DNA of 64,000 bases from Caprimulgus europaeus (Eukaryota > Chordata > Aves > Caprimulgiformes > Caprimulgidae), in assembly GCA_907165065.1 (NCBI GenBank), contig OU015530.1, positions 51,186,465 through 51,250,464 of the forward strand. The letters are read 5' to 3'. The notes beneath the pieces were generated by a model. It did not search any database. It had not been told where the DNA came from and worked only from the letters and a program-made list of their open reading frames with translations. Both the position numbers and the translations under genes were made by a program. Below are positions 11,262 to 24,700 of this stretch, piece after piece; the first letter of the stretch is position 1; every line of letters starts with the position of its first letter.

Positions 11262-11670
11262 ACAGAATCACAGAATGTTGGGGATTGGAAGGGACCTCGA
11301 AAGATCATCCAGTCCAATCCCCCTGCCGGAGCAGGAACACCTAGATGAGTTCACACAGGAAGGCGTCCAGGCGGGTCTTGAATTTCTCCAGAGAAGGAGA
11401 CTCCACAACCTCCCTGGGCAGCCTGTTCCAGTGCTCTGTCACCCTCACTGTAAAGAAGTTCTTTCTCAAATTTAAGCGGAACCTCCTGTGTTCCAGCTTA
11501 CACCCATTGCCCCTTGTCCTATCATTGGACACCACTGTGAAGAGCCTGGCCCCATCCCCCTGACTCTCACCCTTCAGATATTTATAAACATTAATAAGGT
11601 CCCCCCTCAGCCTCCTCTTCTCCAAGCTAAAGAGGCCCAGCTCCCTCAGCCTTTCCTCATAAGGGAGATG
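11262..11670 (-). mobile_element. CR1 LINE 3' fragment, tail-to-tail with the preceding CR1
   Basis: On the minus strand it encodes the same C-terminal segment as the copies at 1546 and 30278 ([60 protein letters not shown]). The 3' octamers (ATTCTGTG type) face the 3' end of the plus-strand CR1 at about 11262. The 5' truncation is at CATCTCCCTTATGAGG, about 11670. Belongs to the younger of the CR1 groups in this window by its close match to the other two copies. Confidence 0.93.
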
Positions 11671-11789
11671 CAGGTAAAGAAAAATACAGAAGCTGTCTGT
11701 AATAGCAGAGACATTCCATCAGTCTGGAAATCAGGGAGAAATGGTCTGCACCCATTACCCCGCAGCTTTCTTTGCCATGGGTCATAAAG

Positions 11790-12215
11790 TACAATTGTAG
11801 AACAGAATTGTAGAAGTGCAGCTGGAAGAGACCTCTGGAGGTCCAGTTAAGTTTTTGGTATCTTGAAGGATGAAGATACCACGTTTGTGGGCATCCTGTT
11901 TCTTTATTTTGCTACCCTCAAGGTAATAAGTAATCCATCCTTGTATCTAATCAGAATGTCCATTGTTCCACAAGTGACTGTTGACTCTTTACTTTCATCC
12001 CCATGCACCTTCAAGAAGAGCCTAGCTCTTGTCTGCTTTCTACCCACCTGGTAGGTAGTCATAGACAGCAGTAAGACCTTTTGCTCCTAAGTCTGAGCAC
12101 ACTCAGCTCTCAGCCTCTGCTTGTGCACTTATACCCCCCAGTCATCTTGGTGGTCTTCTGCTGGGCTTGCTCCAGTAGGTCATTGTCGTACTGTATGGGG
12201 GAGCCCACAGCTGTG
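11790..12215 (-). mobile_element. Old, diverged CR1 fragment
   Basis: Decayed minus-strand CR1. Recognisable blocks are GGAAGAGACCTCTGGAGGTCC (near 11825), a 'tagtcatagacagcagtaag' block near 12056-12075, 'catcttggtggtcttctgct' near 12143, and the 'ccagtaggtcattgtcgtac' to 'gggagcccacagctg' block near 12172-12213. These match in order the 3' UTR and C-terminal ORF2 of CR1 read in reverse. Coding potential is gone. Confidence 0.75.
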
Positions 12216-15200
12216 AAGAGAGAAAAAAAGCTACTGGGTACCTTGGCCTTTTTCATGTCTTTCATCACGAGGTCCCTTGCCACGCTGAGCAGCAGACTTT
12301 CCTTTTTCTGTCCTTTCCTTTTTGCTGCTGATGTATTTACAGAAGCCTGTCACGCTGCCATTCACATCTCTTGCTAGTTTCAACTCAGGCTGAGCTACTC
12401 CTGAATTAAACATCAACTTGCACAGTGGAAGATGTGTAAAACATGCGCGTGGAGCAGATAGGAACCAGAACGGATGTGTTTAGGAAGGTTGTGCAACTTT
12501 AATCTTGACGCAGCTGTACTGTGAAAAATTCATCAAAGGTTTTCTAAGCGCAGTTTAGTTAGCTTGCCCTGCCTTGAGGCTAAAGGGTAGACGAGGAGAC
12601 AGCTCTGTTGATGTTTATATATTTTACATTTAAATATCGTGATGCCTTACAGGGTGCTGGGAGGTTACATGGACTAATGGATGTTGGGCAAGAATTGCCC
12701 TTTTTGTGGATGGAAATTAAAATTGAGAGACATTTGCACTGGGCGTGGTGAAGCAGGGAATAAACCCCAGGTTAGCTATAGTCAAAGTACACATCCTGAG
12801 AGCCCGTCAGAGCCCGTTCCCTTTCCCTTTCTTCTGCCTGTTCAGTGCTGCTCGCAGCAAGATTAAAGAAATACCAGAGCAGTGGAGGTAAGGAACAGCT
12901 AGAGAAGAAAGAGAGCACTTGTGAGTGAAACAAGGAAAAAGACTCAGGCTGACCCCTCAAAGAACAAACTTGCACATGACTCTAGGGTTTAATAGGGGTA
13001 AGTTTTCTTAGAACTTCTATGGACTAACACTAATGAATACAAAAATGTTAACAAAGGAGTTGCAGATGTGGTTTTTTTCACCTGCAGGGCTGCGAGATTG
13101 AGAGATACTATCTTCAAAATGATTCCTTCTGCTAGAATTCATTCTGCAGGAAGCACTGTAGGCTACAGGTGCTTCCTTCTTGTTGCTTTTTTAATCTTCA
13201 CAACCTGTGCTGCTGTTTGACAAAAAGTAGTTTCTAGTTGTTACGGTTCCTAAATGTCTCTGAGCCTGGCTGCTGCTGTGGCATGGACTGGTGTTTTTGA
13301 CACAGGCAGTACATTCCTACCCAACCTGTTTCATCTGATGCTAATGATGATAATTCCAGTGTCCACATCGTGAGCTGGCTGCCCCTCCAAGCTCTTTGGA
13401 AAAGGGAGTATGATGTGTGTACTGGCTGTTCAGTGCTCAGCAGGTTACGCTAGCAGTAGGCAGGTGGGTTAGGGAAGTGCCTACCTTTCCTTAAAAAAGC
13501 CATTCAGTGTCTCTTTGAAACACAACAGGCTCCTCTCGAGGGACAGGCATGCTTGAAAAGCTTTCTCAGTGGGATTTAGGAGCTTTCCCTGGAGGAAGCA
13601 AAGTGGAGAGCAACTGAGCCCTTGGGAGGTGCTTGGAGCTCTGCCAAGGGAATTTTAACCTACAGAGTGTGTATGCAGACAGTTGTGAAGAGCGAGATGC
13701 TTGGAAAAATATTCCCACCCTTATCAAGATGGTCCATTTCTTTGATCCTCAAGCACCATTTTCTCAGAAGGAAGCCAGGCTGTGTCTGCCAGGGAGAAAG
13801 CCTGGTAGTCAGGGAGCATCCCAGATCAGACACAGCTTTGAATGAGCCTGCCTAGGACGTTTCCTCATAGCAAGCTATGCCAAAAATAATAATAAAAAAA
13901 CCCCAAACCTATTTTAAGCTTATGAGGTAAAAATCTATTAGCATGTCAACTAAAGCAATTAAAAATGAAGCAGCTACATCAAAGAGAATGGAGATGAAGT
14001 AGAGTTTACCCTGCCTGCTCTCTATGGCTTTAAAGGACTGATCCTCATTTGACTTCATTTATCTTAGGGTGTTGGGGTTGTGGGAAATTGCACAGTTCTT
14101 TCTGTTTCTCTTTCCAGATACTGAAAATATCTCACTAAGCAATGATACCACCTCACCGTTTTCACGACTTGGAATTTGACATTTAAATTTGATAAACTCT
14201 CAGCTTTTTATGGACGACTATGTCCTACAGTCCCTGTTTCCTGTTCAAAGAGACTTTCTGAGAGAAGATAGAGAAATGTCTTTGTCAGAAATGATCTGCA
14301 TTTCAGCTACAATTGGGAAGTCAGAGTTAACCCATGCGGCCCAAAACAACTGGAGCCTATCAGCCTTCCTGAGGCCAGGCTGGATCAGAGAGAGGAAGGG
14401 GAGCTCAGTCATAAAGCAGCCAAGAGCCCAGGTGAAGGCAGTTAGCCTTCCAAGGAGGAACCATCTGAAAAAAAAAAAACCCAAAACATGAGTATTTTAA
14501 ATCTGCTCAGACTTGTCTACATTCTGTTAAAACAATAAATAAAATATTTTCAAAGGAGAAAAAGAGAAGAGTTCAATTTTTCATGTGACGGTGGTGGCTT
14601 CTAGCCCTGCATGGAGAGTGGCAGACTGGAGCCACTAGACCAGCTTGGAGAAAGATCTGAATTGCAGGTGAGACAGAAGGGGTTATAAAGTTTGGGAGCA
14701 CTGGCTGAGCTGGAGTTACTGCTGGTGTGTGTGCTCCGAGGCTGTGACAGATGTGAAGTAAACCAGCTTCCTCTTGTCTGCGGTGAAGTTTTGTTGTCTC
14801 ATCTGGGTAAAGCGCATCCGTAGAGACCTCCCTGTGGTGACTCACTCCACTGTTCAAACCTGACTTTGCTGTAGCTGCAGAAATATGTCAGGTTCAGTGC
14901 ATTTCTGTACTCCAAGCCCAGCTGGAGGGCAGCCTGCGGGAGGGACACTGCAGACATGACTGAAATGCACTGGGAGGAAAAGAGAGGAATCAAAACACAG
15001 ATATTCTTCCCCTTCCAGCATCCTTTAGCTGAGAGGCTTGGTGGTTACAGCTCACATCACCTAAGGGGAGAACTCAGAAGAGCTGTGGTCTGAGGCATAT
15101 TTAAATCACATCTTTAACAGATTTTCAAACACAGTGAACCCATCTTTTCCATTTCTGACTCTACCTGGACTGAATGAGAACGAGACTCCCATCTCCCTGG

Positions 15201-15856
15201 CAATACCTGCGTTTACGCTTCTCATCACACAGTGTGTTCTTCAGTTGGTGCTTCTTACCCTCTCATTTCACTCTGCTTCTCCCCCACCCCTCCAGCTCCT
15301 TCTTTCCCCTCTCTGTCCAGAGAAGGCAGCAATGGCCATGTATTCAACTTTCCAGACTCACTAGCAGTTGTTGGGCTGAACACTGCTTTACCTGGCCTCC
15401 CAAATGCCATCATCTTTCTGACAGAGAGCCCAGTGCAGTATATAAACCATTCCTGATATTAAAAACACAACTGAGGGCATCAGAAATAATACTTTCATGT
15501 CCTCAGTCTCCAAACCCTCCAGGATGCTGTCTGCAGCGTGAGCAGCAGCTCTCATTTCCTCCTGTGCTCTTTGACTTGTCTGTTCCTCGCAGGAGCGTGG
15601 GGTCATAGCAGCGCTCCAAAGAGGAAATCAAGCAGTTTGCTCCCTCGTTAGTTCCCCAGAGTTTCTATGCAACAAACATCCTGAGGTGTCGGTTTTATAG
15701 AGCCTTTCCCTCAGCACTGACTGATACGGCTTCATTTCCTCTCCAACCGTACTGAGAAGGTTTTTATTGCAAAATCCATTTCTACTTCCGTGGAACAGAC
15801 AATATAATAAAGTCTAGTTATTAAAAGAAGTATCTCTCTTGATCTTATACACAGAA
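12216..15856. other. Intergenic, no gene seen
   Basis: Mixed-composition sequence. Open frames here (for example 13622-13855 in two overlapping frames, and 15174-15608) lack similarity, conserved motifs or convincing splice sites. I see no RNA gene and no named repeat. Confidence 0.55.
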
Positions 15857-15861
15857 GTTAG
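15857..15861. repeat. Target-site duplication (left) of the LTR
   Basis: GTTAG, repeated exactly at 17735-17739 across the whole LTR plus nested CR1. Confidence 0.85.
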
Positions 15862-17734
15862 TGTCCTGGTTTTTAGCTGGAGCAGAGCTGGGTTTCTTTT
15901 TAGTAGCTAGAATAGTGTTGCATTTTGGTTTCAGCCTGGGATTTTTTACGAGAGAAACACTGATAACATGCCAGAGTTTGCATTTTTGTCACTGGAAATA
16001 AAGGACTTCATGTTTTGCTAGTCTCCAAGTGCAAGGTCTACAGGGGGCAATGAATATTTAAATTAATAAGCTAGATAGGCATTTGTATATGCTAATCACA
16101 GAATGGTCAGGGTTGGAAGGGACCTCTGGAGATCACCTAGTCCAACTCCCCTACCAAAGCAGGTACATCTAGAGCAACTTGCACAGCACTGTGTCCAGGT
16201 GGGGTTTGAACATCTCCAGAGATGGAGACTCCACAACCTCTCTGGGCAGCCTGTCCCAGTGCTCTGGCACCCTCACAATAAATAAGTTTTTCCTCATCTT
16301 CAGATGGAACTTCCCATGTTCCAGCTTGTGCCCATTTCCCCTTGTCCTGTCACTGGCCACCACTGAAAAGAGTTTGGCCCCATCCTCTTGACACCCACCC
16401 TTTAGATATTTGTAAACATTAATGAAGTCCCCTCTCAGTCTTCTCTTCTCCAGGCTAAACAGACCAGCTCTCAGTCTTTCCTCATAAGAAAGATGCTCCA
16501 GCCCCTTAATCATCTTTGTGCCCCTCCACTGGACTCTCTCCAGAAGTTCCCTGTCTCTCTTGAACTAGGGAGCCCAGAACTGGACACAATACTCTAGATG
16601 TGGCCTCACCAGGGCAGAGCAGAGGGGGAGGAGAATCTCCTTCGACCTACTGGTCACACTCCTCTTAATACACCCCACAGGATACCATTGGCCTTCTTGG
16701 CCATAAGGACATGTTGTTGGCTCATGGTCAACTGGTCATCCACCAGTACTCCCAGGTCCTTCTCTGCCAGGCTGCTTTCCAGCAGGTCAGCCCCCAGCCT
16801 GTACTGGTGCCTGGGGTTACTCCTCCCCAAGTGCAGGACCCTTCACTTGCCCTTACTGAACTTCATCAGGTTCCTCTGCACCCAACTCTCCAGCCTGTCC
16901 AGATCTCACTGGATGGCAGCACAGCCTTCTGGTGTATCAGCCACTCCTCCCAGTTTAGTGTCATCAGCAAACTTGCTGAGGGTGCACTCAGTCCCTTCAT
17001 CAAGCCACTGGTGAATATACTGAATAGCACTGGACCAAGTACTGACCCTTGGGGATCACTACCAACCACAGGCCTCCAACTAGACCCTGCACTGCTGATT
17101 AAAACCCTCTGAACTCTGCCATTGAGCCAGTTCTTCACCCACCTCACTGTCCCCTCATCTAACCTACACTTCCTAAGCTTGCCTATGAGGATGCCATGGG
17201 AGACATTGTCAAAAGCCTTGCTGAAGTCAAGGTAGACAACATCCACTGCTCTCCTGTCATCCACCCAGCCAGTCATACCGTCACAGAAGGCTATCAGATT
17301 GGTCAAGCACGATAATAGGATATTCCACATCATATAATGTCATATTCAGTATATTAATGAGGGTCTCTCTCACTCTCACACTCTCTGACTTTCACTTGGG
17401 CTCTCACTCTTCCAGGATTGTGGTTTCAGTTCAGGATTGTCACTCCTCCAGGATCCTTATCTGGGAACGGGCTGGGCTTGGTCAGCGGGTGGTGAGCTGT
17501 TGCACTGGGTATCACTCATTGGCATATTTTATTACTATTATTATCATTATTATTTTAATATAATTATTATTTTTAGTTTTATTTTATTTCAGTTATTCAG
17601 TTGTTTTACCTCAACCTACAAGTCTCCTTACCCTTGCCCCTCCAATTCTCTCCCCTGTTCCCTGGAGGAGAGGGGAGTGAGTAAGCAGCTGTGTTTGGCT
17701 GCCAGCCAAGCACTAGCCAAGTAAAACCACCGCA
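15862..17734 (+). mobile_element. Solo ERVL-like LTR interrupted by a nested CR1
   Basis: Starts TGTCCTGGTTTTTAGCTGG at 15862 and ends TAAAACCACCGCA at 17734, the TG...CA ends of an avian ERVL-like LTR. The flanks are a perfect 5-bp duplication GTTAG (15857-15861 and 17735-17739). The left part runs to about 16094. The right part resumes near 17310 and has the TATTATTATTA-rich region, the CTCAACCTACAAGTCTCC block and the 'tccaattctctcccctg' block. The same blocks appear in order in the LTR at 53558-54159. No internal retroviral genes are present, so it is a solo LTR. Orientation is plus. Confidence 0.9.
16095..17309 (-). mobile_element. CR1 LINE nested inside the LTR
   Basis: Minus-strand CR1, 5'-truncated at CLTNLIAF of the reverse transcriptase. 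It reads VVYLDFSKAFDNVSHGILIG, VRWVKNWLNGRVQRVLI and [15 protein letters not shown] (SGVPQG has decayed to GSDPQG); a frameshift turns the FADD box into an out-of-frame run. It then passes through the C-terminal segment ([37 protein letters not shown]) to the 3' end at 16095 (reverse complement of ACCATTCTGTGAT). Non-functional. Because it splits the LTR, it is younger than the LTR insertion. Confidence 0.93.
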
Positions 17735-17739
17735 GTTAG

Positions 17740-20700
17740 GCAGAAAAAAAATGACGTTTGTAAACAGCTCTGATTTGTTTTGCTGCAAGGTAGCAAAATA
17801 GCTGAAATGGAAACTGATCAAATGCAAGATCCATCAAATACCCCTTCATTGACATTTGTGGTGAAATGCCAGTGTTAACAAACCCTTGGAAACGCTGTTC
17901 CAGCTGTGATGACCCAGAAATACTAGAAAAAGCTTTACAAGGAGGGTAAGTATCCATTTCTAGGATAGCTGATACGGGTGATGAAAGTGGCCAAGCTCTG
18001 AATTCTGTGTACCTGGAGAAAGGTTTTTGTGATTGAAAACCCCTCTTTTTTTATCTGGTGATATCATCTGATTAAGTAAAAGACATTTTTCCTCCCAACA
18101 CACTTGCTCACCTACGTCAGTGAGCTGGGCAATGTGAACTCCTGGGAGCATCAGTCACTCGTGAGCAATCTGACAGCAAGAGAACAAAACCTGCCCGTGG
18201 GCTGGAGCTGTGGTGCTTCTCTCTGCAGGTCACTTACACAGTCATTGTCAAACCTATTTTCCCATTGATGTGAGACCCAGGGACTTTTTAAGAACCAAGA
18301 AAGGTTTAAGGGCTAAATGAAATACTGAGCTCAATAGCTGGGTCAACAAGAACAGGCAACACAAGAGATGTGATGGTACATGCTGGGATGGCTCCAAAGA
18401 ACTGAGTCACTGGTTAAATTGAAGCTGGAATGGCTGAGCATCCTATGGAGGCATATACTGCTGTGCTTGCTTTGAAAGAGATGCAGGGATAATCCCAAAC
18501 AAGAGTGAAAACTTCATGCCAGTGCCTCTGAGCAATGAAGGAAATTGTACCCTGCCCACCCCAAAAAACAGGTGTGTGGGGAATTTCGTGAGGCAGGAGC
18601 ATCTGGAAGTTCACAATTTAGTAAATTATTCCATTTAAATTGAAGTATTTTGAAATACAATGTCAATTTTGATAAAGCTAGTTTAGGACTTTTTGAATAG
18701 GAAGGCAAAATGAATTATTAAAGTATCAACTAATGAAGTAATTGGAGTGAAGCTAATTTAGAAAACAAAGCAGAAACAAAACATTTTATATCACCATAAT
18801 TAAACCTGCTCAATGTGGGGAAACTGAAATGGGAATTCATGTTTCCAGTTTTGCAGCAGCTTAATAACTGCTGAAACAATGCAGAAGTTTTTGTAGTTTA
18901 TCCAAACTCTGAACAAATAAAGAGAGAAACTTTTCAAGTTTAATTTTTTCCTCAAGCACCATTCTAGGCACAACTGCCTCCAACAAAATTGCCAGTCCAA
19001 CATCACACAGCACGTCAGCCTAGTTCAGTCATTTATTTAGGTGATCTGATGTTATTAATAACTGATGTTATTAATTGTTTAACCTTCACTTAGTGAGGAC
19101 TTTTAGAAATTTATCAGCCACCCTCCACACACAAGCAGCATACAGCTGTGCTAGCCCAAAATGAGTGAAGTTTCCATCTTAAGCATCCTCTGTATGAATG
19201 GGCTAAGGCAGAAACCAAGCTCTTTTTCTACCTATAAAGAATTTATTTCCATTTCTTCCCTTCTGAAAAATACCTTTAGTAAAATCTAACTTGCACTGGA
19301 TTATAGTTCATAGTGGAAAAAAAAATGATTCCTGGGCTTCTCTGCTTATCAAGTTCAGAAATGACAAAGGAGGTTTAAGAAGCTGTTGCACTCAGTGCTG
19401 CTTTGCTTTGCTCCTTTCTGCAGATGATCTGTTTTGCTTTGCCATTATAAATAGAACTCCTTGGATTTTTAGCAAAGCAATGTACCCCATTTTGTCAATA
19501 AAAGAGAATTTCATATGTCAGCAAAGGCTGAATTGCTCTCCCTGGGTTTTGCCCTTTATCTACTGAATCCAGTGAAGAAAGTCCAAGTAACTGCAGATCC
19601 CAGGAAATGAATATGTGTTTAATACAAAGTGTGGAAGTAGCTGTACTGACCTCTCTTGTGATTGTCACTGAATTTAAACCCATATCAAGAGCACCGAGGC
19701 TGAGGTAACCAAGTACCAGATGGACATCCTTCCAGTGACCAACACTGACAGAACCACAGACATCTAGTCCCACCTTCCTGCATCAACACTACTTGATCCT
19801 CCCCATTACTGTTACCCATCATCGCAATTTTCTTCCAAAATGTGTGTTTGGTGGCTGCAAACAGGCAGAGCCAGACTTCAGGTTGTGTTGCTGACTTGTC
19901 TCTTGCAGGTCTGTGCTTTGCCAGTCTGCAGTGAATCCCAGTTTCAGTGTGGATGAAAACTCATAAAAATAACTCAGCAGCATTAAAAGAAGAATAATGA
20001 TCCCTGCCTCACTTCTGCCTGTAAATCCCACAGAATATGCCACTGGCTTTGTACAACAGTGAATCTGTGTGACAGCGCTAGTTACTGTGTCTGCATAGAG
20101 GAAGATAGCCTTTACGGTGTCATCTATTGCCATGTGCTGCTCTTTCAGTCCTGACTGAGTGTTTGTCACTTGTCCTTTTCCAGACTGTTGGTCAAGACAC
20201 ATTCCTGGTGTCTAAAAAGTTCTGCACTGTCATCTGTCACCTGCAGCTTCAGCCTCTTTGAGTAATAAATTCCCAGTTAACGTGTGGAAGAGGTTTCCAC
20301 TGTAATTATTACTTGCAGCTCCTCAACATGCTGTTCCTCCTACATGAATAGTTACTGCCAGGCCCTTTTAAAAACAGGCAGGAGGTGACAATAGACAGAG
20401 ACAAGGGGATTCATTTTAGCAAAAATAAATGTCTGCATTTTGTGAGGCTACAAAAGCAGCTTGAGCTTGGGAGCCCAGAAATTGAGACAGCCGGGGAATC
20501 GCGGCGTGTCTGTCTGCAATCTGGCACCTCCGCCCCACCTCTCCTCCCAGCTCTGCTCTTTGTGCTTGAGTTGGTGCTGCTCGTGCAGAAGCATGGCCAA
20601 ACCCTCAGCTTTAAAGGCAGCACTTAGTGCAAGAGGGTTTTCCTTTAAAACAGCATGGAAAAAGTGCTTGGAGGGACCTGATTGAGCAGTGGAGGATTGC

Positions 20701-21429
20701 TCTGGCGTGGCTGTAACGAGCTTGTTCATATTGGTTTATTTTGTTTGCTGATTTTCTTGGACAATGCAGCCTGGCAGGTCAGTGTGTTCCTCATGTTGGC
20801 CTCTTGCTTTGCCTTTAGAGCACATTGAAGCTGGTCAGAAGCAAGCCATTTACAGGCAGGTTTATTAACCCACATTTATTGCTTATATCTCCACCATCAC
20901 AACAACTGTGATGTTTACTGGACACCAATGTCCCTCCTGTAAGAATATATTTATTGATATCGAATGCTAGTGAGCATTAAACATTTATCTCATGCTGTAT
21001 ATTTAACTCTAATGGATTGCTGAGACATTTGTAGGCTGTCTCCCAGAGACATATCCTTGTCTGTCATGTTTGAGTCACCTGCCACATAGCTCTTAAGCAC
21101 AAAGCCATGACCTTAGTGATGGACAAAGTTGTTGTAAAGTTCCTCTGGACCCTCCTGTCCTCTCTGTTGGTCTGGCAGCATTGTGCAAGAAGGGGTTGGC
21201 TGTTCAAGGACCTTCTGAAATTATGTGGTTCAATTGAGTGTTGCTCGGTATTGGCACTCCAGAGGGCTTAGGATCCAGAGTCTGATTTGAGATTTATGAC
21301 ATTTAAAACATATACTTGCCATCTAATTTTAAGGGAGTTTAAACATATTTTCAAGCTTTTCTCTTCAGCCACAGGGTTAGAAACATGATTTAAAATAGGG
21401 AGCTAGATAACTAAGGAGTTTGTGTTATT
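17740..21429. other. Intergenic, no gene seen
   Basis: No recognised coding exon, repeat family or RNA gene. Several small open frames on both strands overlap one another without support. Confidence 0.55.
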
Positions 21430-21765
21430 CTTAGAATATTTTGGGTTGGAAGGGAGGACTGTGCTGAGGACTCTGGAGCTGGATGCAGTACTCCAGGTGA
21501 AGTCTCACCAGAGCAGAGTACAGGGGCAGAATCACCTCCCTCAATCTTCTGGCCACCCTTCTGATGCAGCCCAGGATACAGTTGGCCTTCTAGGCTGCAA
21601 GCACACATTGATGGCTCATGTTGAGGTTTTCATCCACCAATGTCATTCCCCAAGTCCTTCTCAGGGATCCTCTCAATCCCTTCATCCCCCAGCCTGTATG
21701 GATACTGGGGATTGCCCCAACCCAGGTGTGGGACCTTGCACTTGGTGTCTCCAGGAGTTGGAGCT
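21430..21765 (-). mobile_element. Diverged CR1 fragment with internal deletion
   Basis: In reverse it matches CR1 ORF2 C-terminal blocks: the 'gcagaatcacctccctc' and 'gatgcagcccaggatacag' blocks and 'ggctcatgttgaggttttc', equal to the [18 protein letters not shown] and VDEKLNMS segments of intact copies. At the low-coordinate end 'ttgggttggaaggga' (the 3' UTR) joins almost directly to the coding part, so the segment between has been deleted. Confidence 0.85.
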
Positions 21766-24700
21766 TTATTTGAAAATAAAAGTGCCACCCAAGGCATAGT
21801 GGGCTGGGGAGATGCCAGCTCTTACAATCTTGGTATCTACTCAGTGTTCCAGGCTGAGAGGAAAGCTTTGAAAATCTGACCCTGGATGCTGAGCTGCCAC
21901 TGCTGAGTGGTGAGCTCTTCAATACACAGAGAAAGCCAGACTCATGATTGTAATTGAGTTCTTCCAAAAAATCCTGTTGTATCCTGGCTATGAAGTGCCT
22001 AATCAAATCATGTTTACTGCTCAGCGCTAGACTGCTAATTTGCTTTGATTTAGAATTTAAAAAGATAATTGTGGATGTGTGCATCTGCGTAGGTTGCTGT
22101 GAAAAGGCTTTCCTCTCCGTTTAATAAGCAGCCCATTAATATGGACTACATTAATTTGACTTTCCTTTTTCAATACAATTGATTTTAGTCCCTCCATTAG
22201 AGGAGGAGATTGAGACAGGGAACACCATGTGCTCACACTGCAGGTGCTGAGTGGGAGCTGAGGAGCAGCCTCTTCTTATGGGATCTGTGGGATTCCCCTC
22301 ACCCTAGAAAAACCCACTGGGAAAAGCAGGGACAGCAGGTTCTCGATCTGCTCTTAATATTCTTGGTGTCAACTTAACAAAGCCACTTCAGCATTTTTTC
22401 TCCTATTATTTTAGCATTAATAAAAGTGGAATGAGCTGAAAGTTGCAGGTAGATGTGGTATCAGAGTAATGCAGAAAATAAATCCTGTTTACCAGATCAC
22501 TTTTCTTTGGGCTTTATTCCTGCCTTCAGATGGTCCCAGGGACAAATCCCTGCTCCCATCGGCTTGTGCTCTGATGGCGTTTGTTGTTGACCCTTTGCAT
22601 CCTCTTGCACAATCAAAAACTGCCCAGGCTGGGCTACTGCTACACTCCTGGAGAACAGCTCATCTGCCTGGTTTTACTGTTTATTTTTCTCGAGGATGAC
22701 TCTGAAGATCACCTTGCCTCAACCTGCATCCAGCCGAGGCTCCCTCCCAGGTGCTGGCACCTACCTGGTAGACACCTGTGGTTTTTGAGTCCAATTAATC
22801 AGATCAGCTTTTAGAGGTGAGAGAGTCAAGATAATATGAGATCATGTGTCTGGTGTGGGGAGACTTCATGCTAAGCTGGTTAGCCTGACCCCTCAGTATC
22901 CTTGTTTGCAAGAAACAATAACTATAGACATGAAAGTGCAACAAAGATGACCACTCACTGGCTGCTCTTGGCAGCTCCTTCTTCCCCACTCATAAATCAA
23001 CACTAAAGAACATGTCAAATGGGCTCTTGCAGTGGCCCTGGGTGGGATTGCACTGGCCATGTGGTGTTGCAATAACCCAGAGTGGAGCTCAGTTGATGCT
23101 ACTTCCATGTGTGCTGAGACCAAAAGAGATATTGTAAAGGACACCCCTGGCTTTTGCAGTAACCTTTGTCTGTCCTCTCCTTCCCCAGCCAACACGAATC
23201 TTCAGTTGTCCAGAGAGGCAGCAGCACCACTTCTTGCATGGGCTTAATCACATGCAGAAGCATGCATTAAAATTCAGAGATCTTCTTCCTTCTGATCATG
23301 CTTGCAAAGAGACAGGAATTAGTTTTTCTGGTCTCCAGGGATGGAAACTTTCTCTAGAGATAGTTCTTGTCATTTTTTTCCACTCATGGATATGGTAGTG
23401 ATTAATTATTCTGGCTTTCCTGAAGTGGCTTAAAGTTGACTAGCAGTTCTGAAAAGCTGTTAAACCCCCCAGGTATTAAGGCATTCCAGGAGAAATCTCA
23501 TCATCCCAGTGTGGTATCTCCAAGGCTACCAATCATGGGAATAAATCAGAATGGTGAGATCCAGCTCCTCTATAGAAACAGCAGAAGGAGGGTGCTGCCT
23601 GCCAGGGTCCTTCAGCCTGTTTGCTGTGATATCAGGCTCCTCCTGATCCCTACTTCAGAGCTCTCTTTTGTGGGTTTAGGATTTTTAGACATGGATGTAG
23701 TAATCTGAGTTGTGGGGTGAAAGATTGTCTGAGTTCAGACTTTGGTGTGGTTGCTCCATTTTTAGCTGTTGCCTCTCCCTGTAAATGGTGTTTTACCTAA
23801 GCTGGTCTTGTAGTATCTTTGCATACAAAAGCAGCGTTACCTGAGGAGATGCCTTGAGCTGAGTGGTTTGGCTGTCCTTGTCCAAGGAGGTGCAGACACC
23901 AGCTTGGGCACTGGGAGGCAACTTGGGGCCATGACATCGGCAGGGCTGCAGTTGCCAACCCCTGGGACATCTGCTGCAATCCAGACAAGGACACAGAGAG
24001 CAGTGTCCAGGGTAGGCTCAGCAGGTGGAAAGCCAGATGTAGATGGCTGGGTAGATTTTGGGATGTGAAGTTTTTCCTTTAATCTGCTTTTCTGGTCAGC
24101 TGGGAACATTGGAAAGCATCAAAAGCACCATTTACAGTGTCTCCCTCCTTCAGGTGACAGCTCTGAGCTCAGCTTGTATTAGGCAGAAGTTCTGTTTGAA
24201 CTGGTGAAAGATGTGCAGATACAACTGTGTCCTCTGAGCCTGGAAAAGAAACACTAGAAAACTCCTTCATTTATAGGGAACATGCATTCAAAGAGATAAA
24301 GCACGGGTCTCCTGGTAGCTGGGCCAGCCATGAGTGGCTTTGCCCTGAAGCATTCACCTGCTGGCCCAGATCCACATGTCCCTTCCATGGGCAGAGCTGA
24401 TGCCACCAGACAGGGCTCATTTTCCTTGCATTGCCCCTTCACCACAGCCTGATGACAGCCCAGAGGTAAGAAATCTGTGGCCAGCAAGGGACATCCCCAA
24501 GTCACCAAACAGCAAAACTTGTTCACCATCAAAATGGGTTAGGTCAGGAGCTGAGAGACTCTTCTGCCACATATTCAATCCCTGAGTTACAGCAATATTT
24601 TCCCTTGGAAACTCTGTTTCTCATGTTCACCAGCACAGCAGTATTTCCTAAGCACTTACAAGAGGCGGTTGTTTTCCACTGTGGTTATTCTTTGTGCAGG

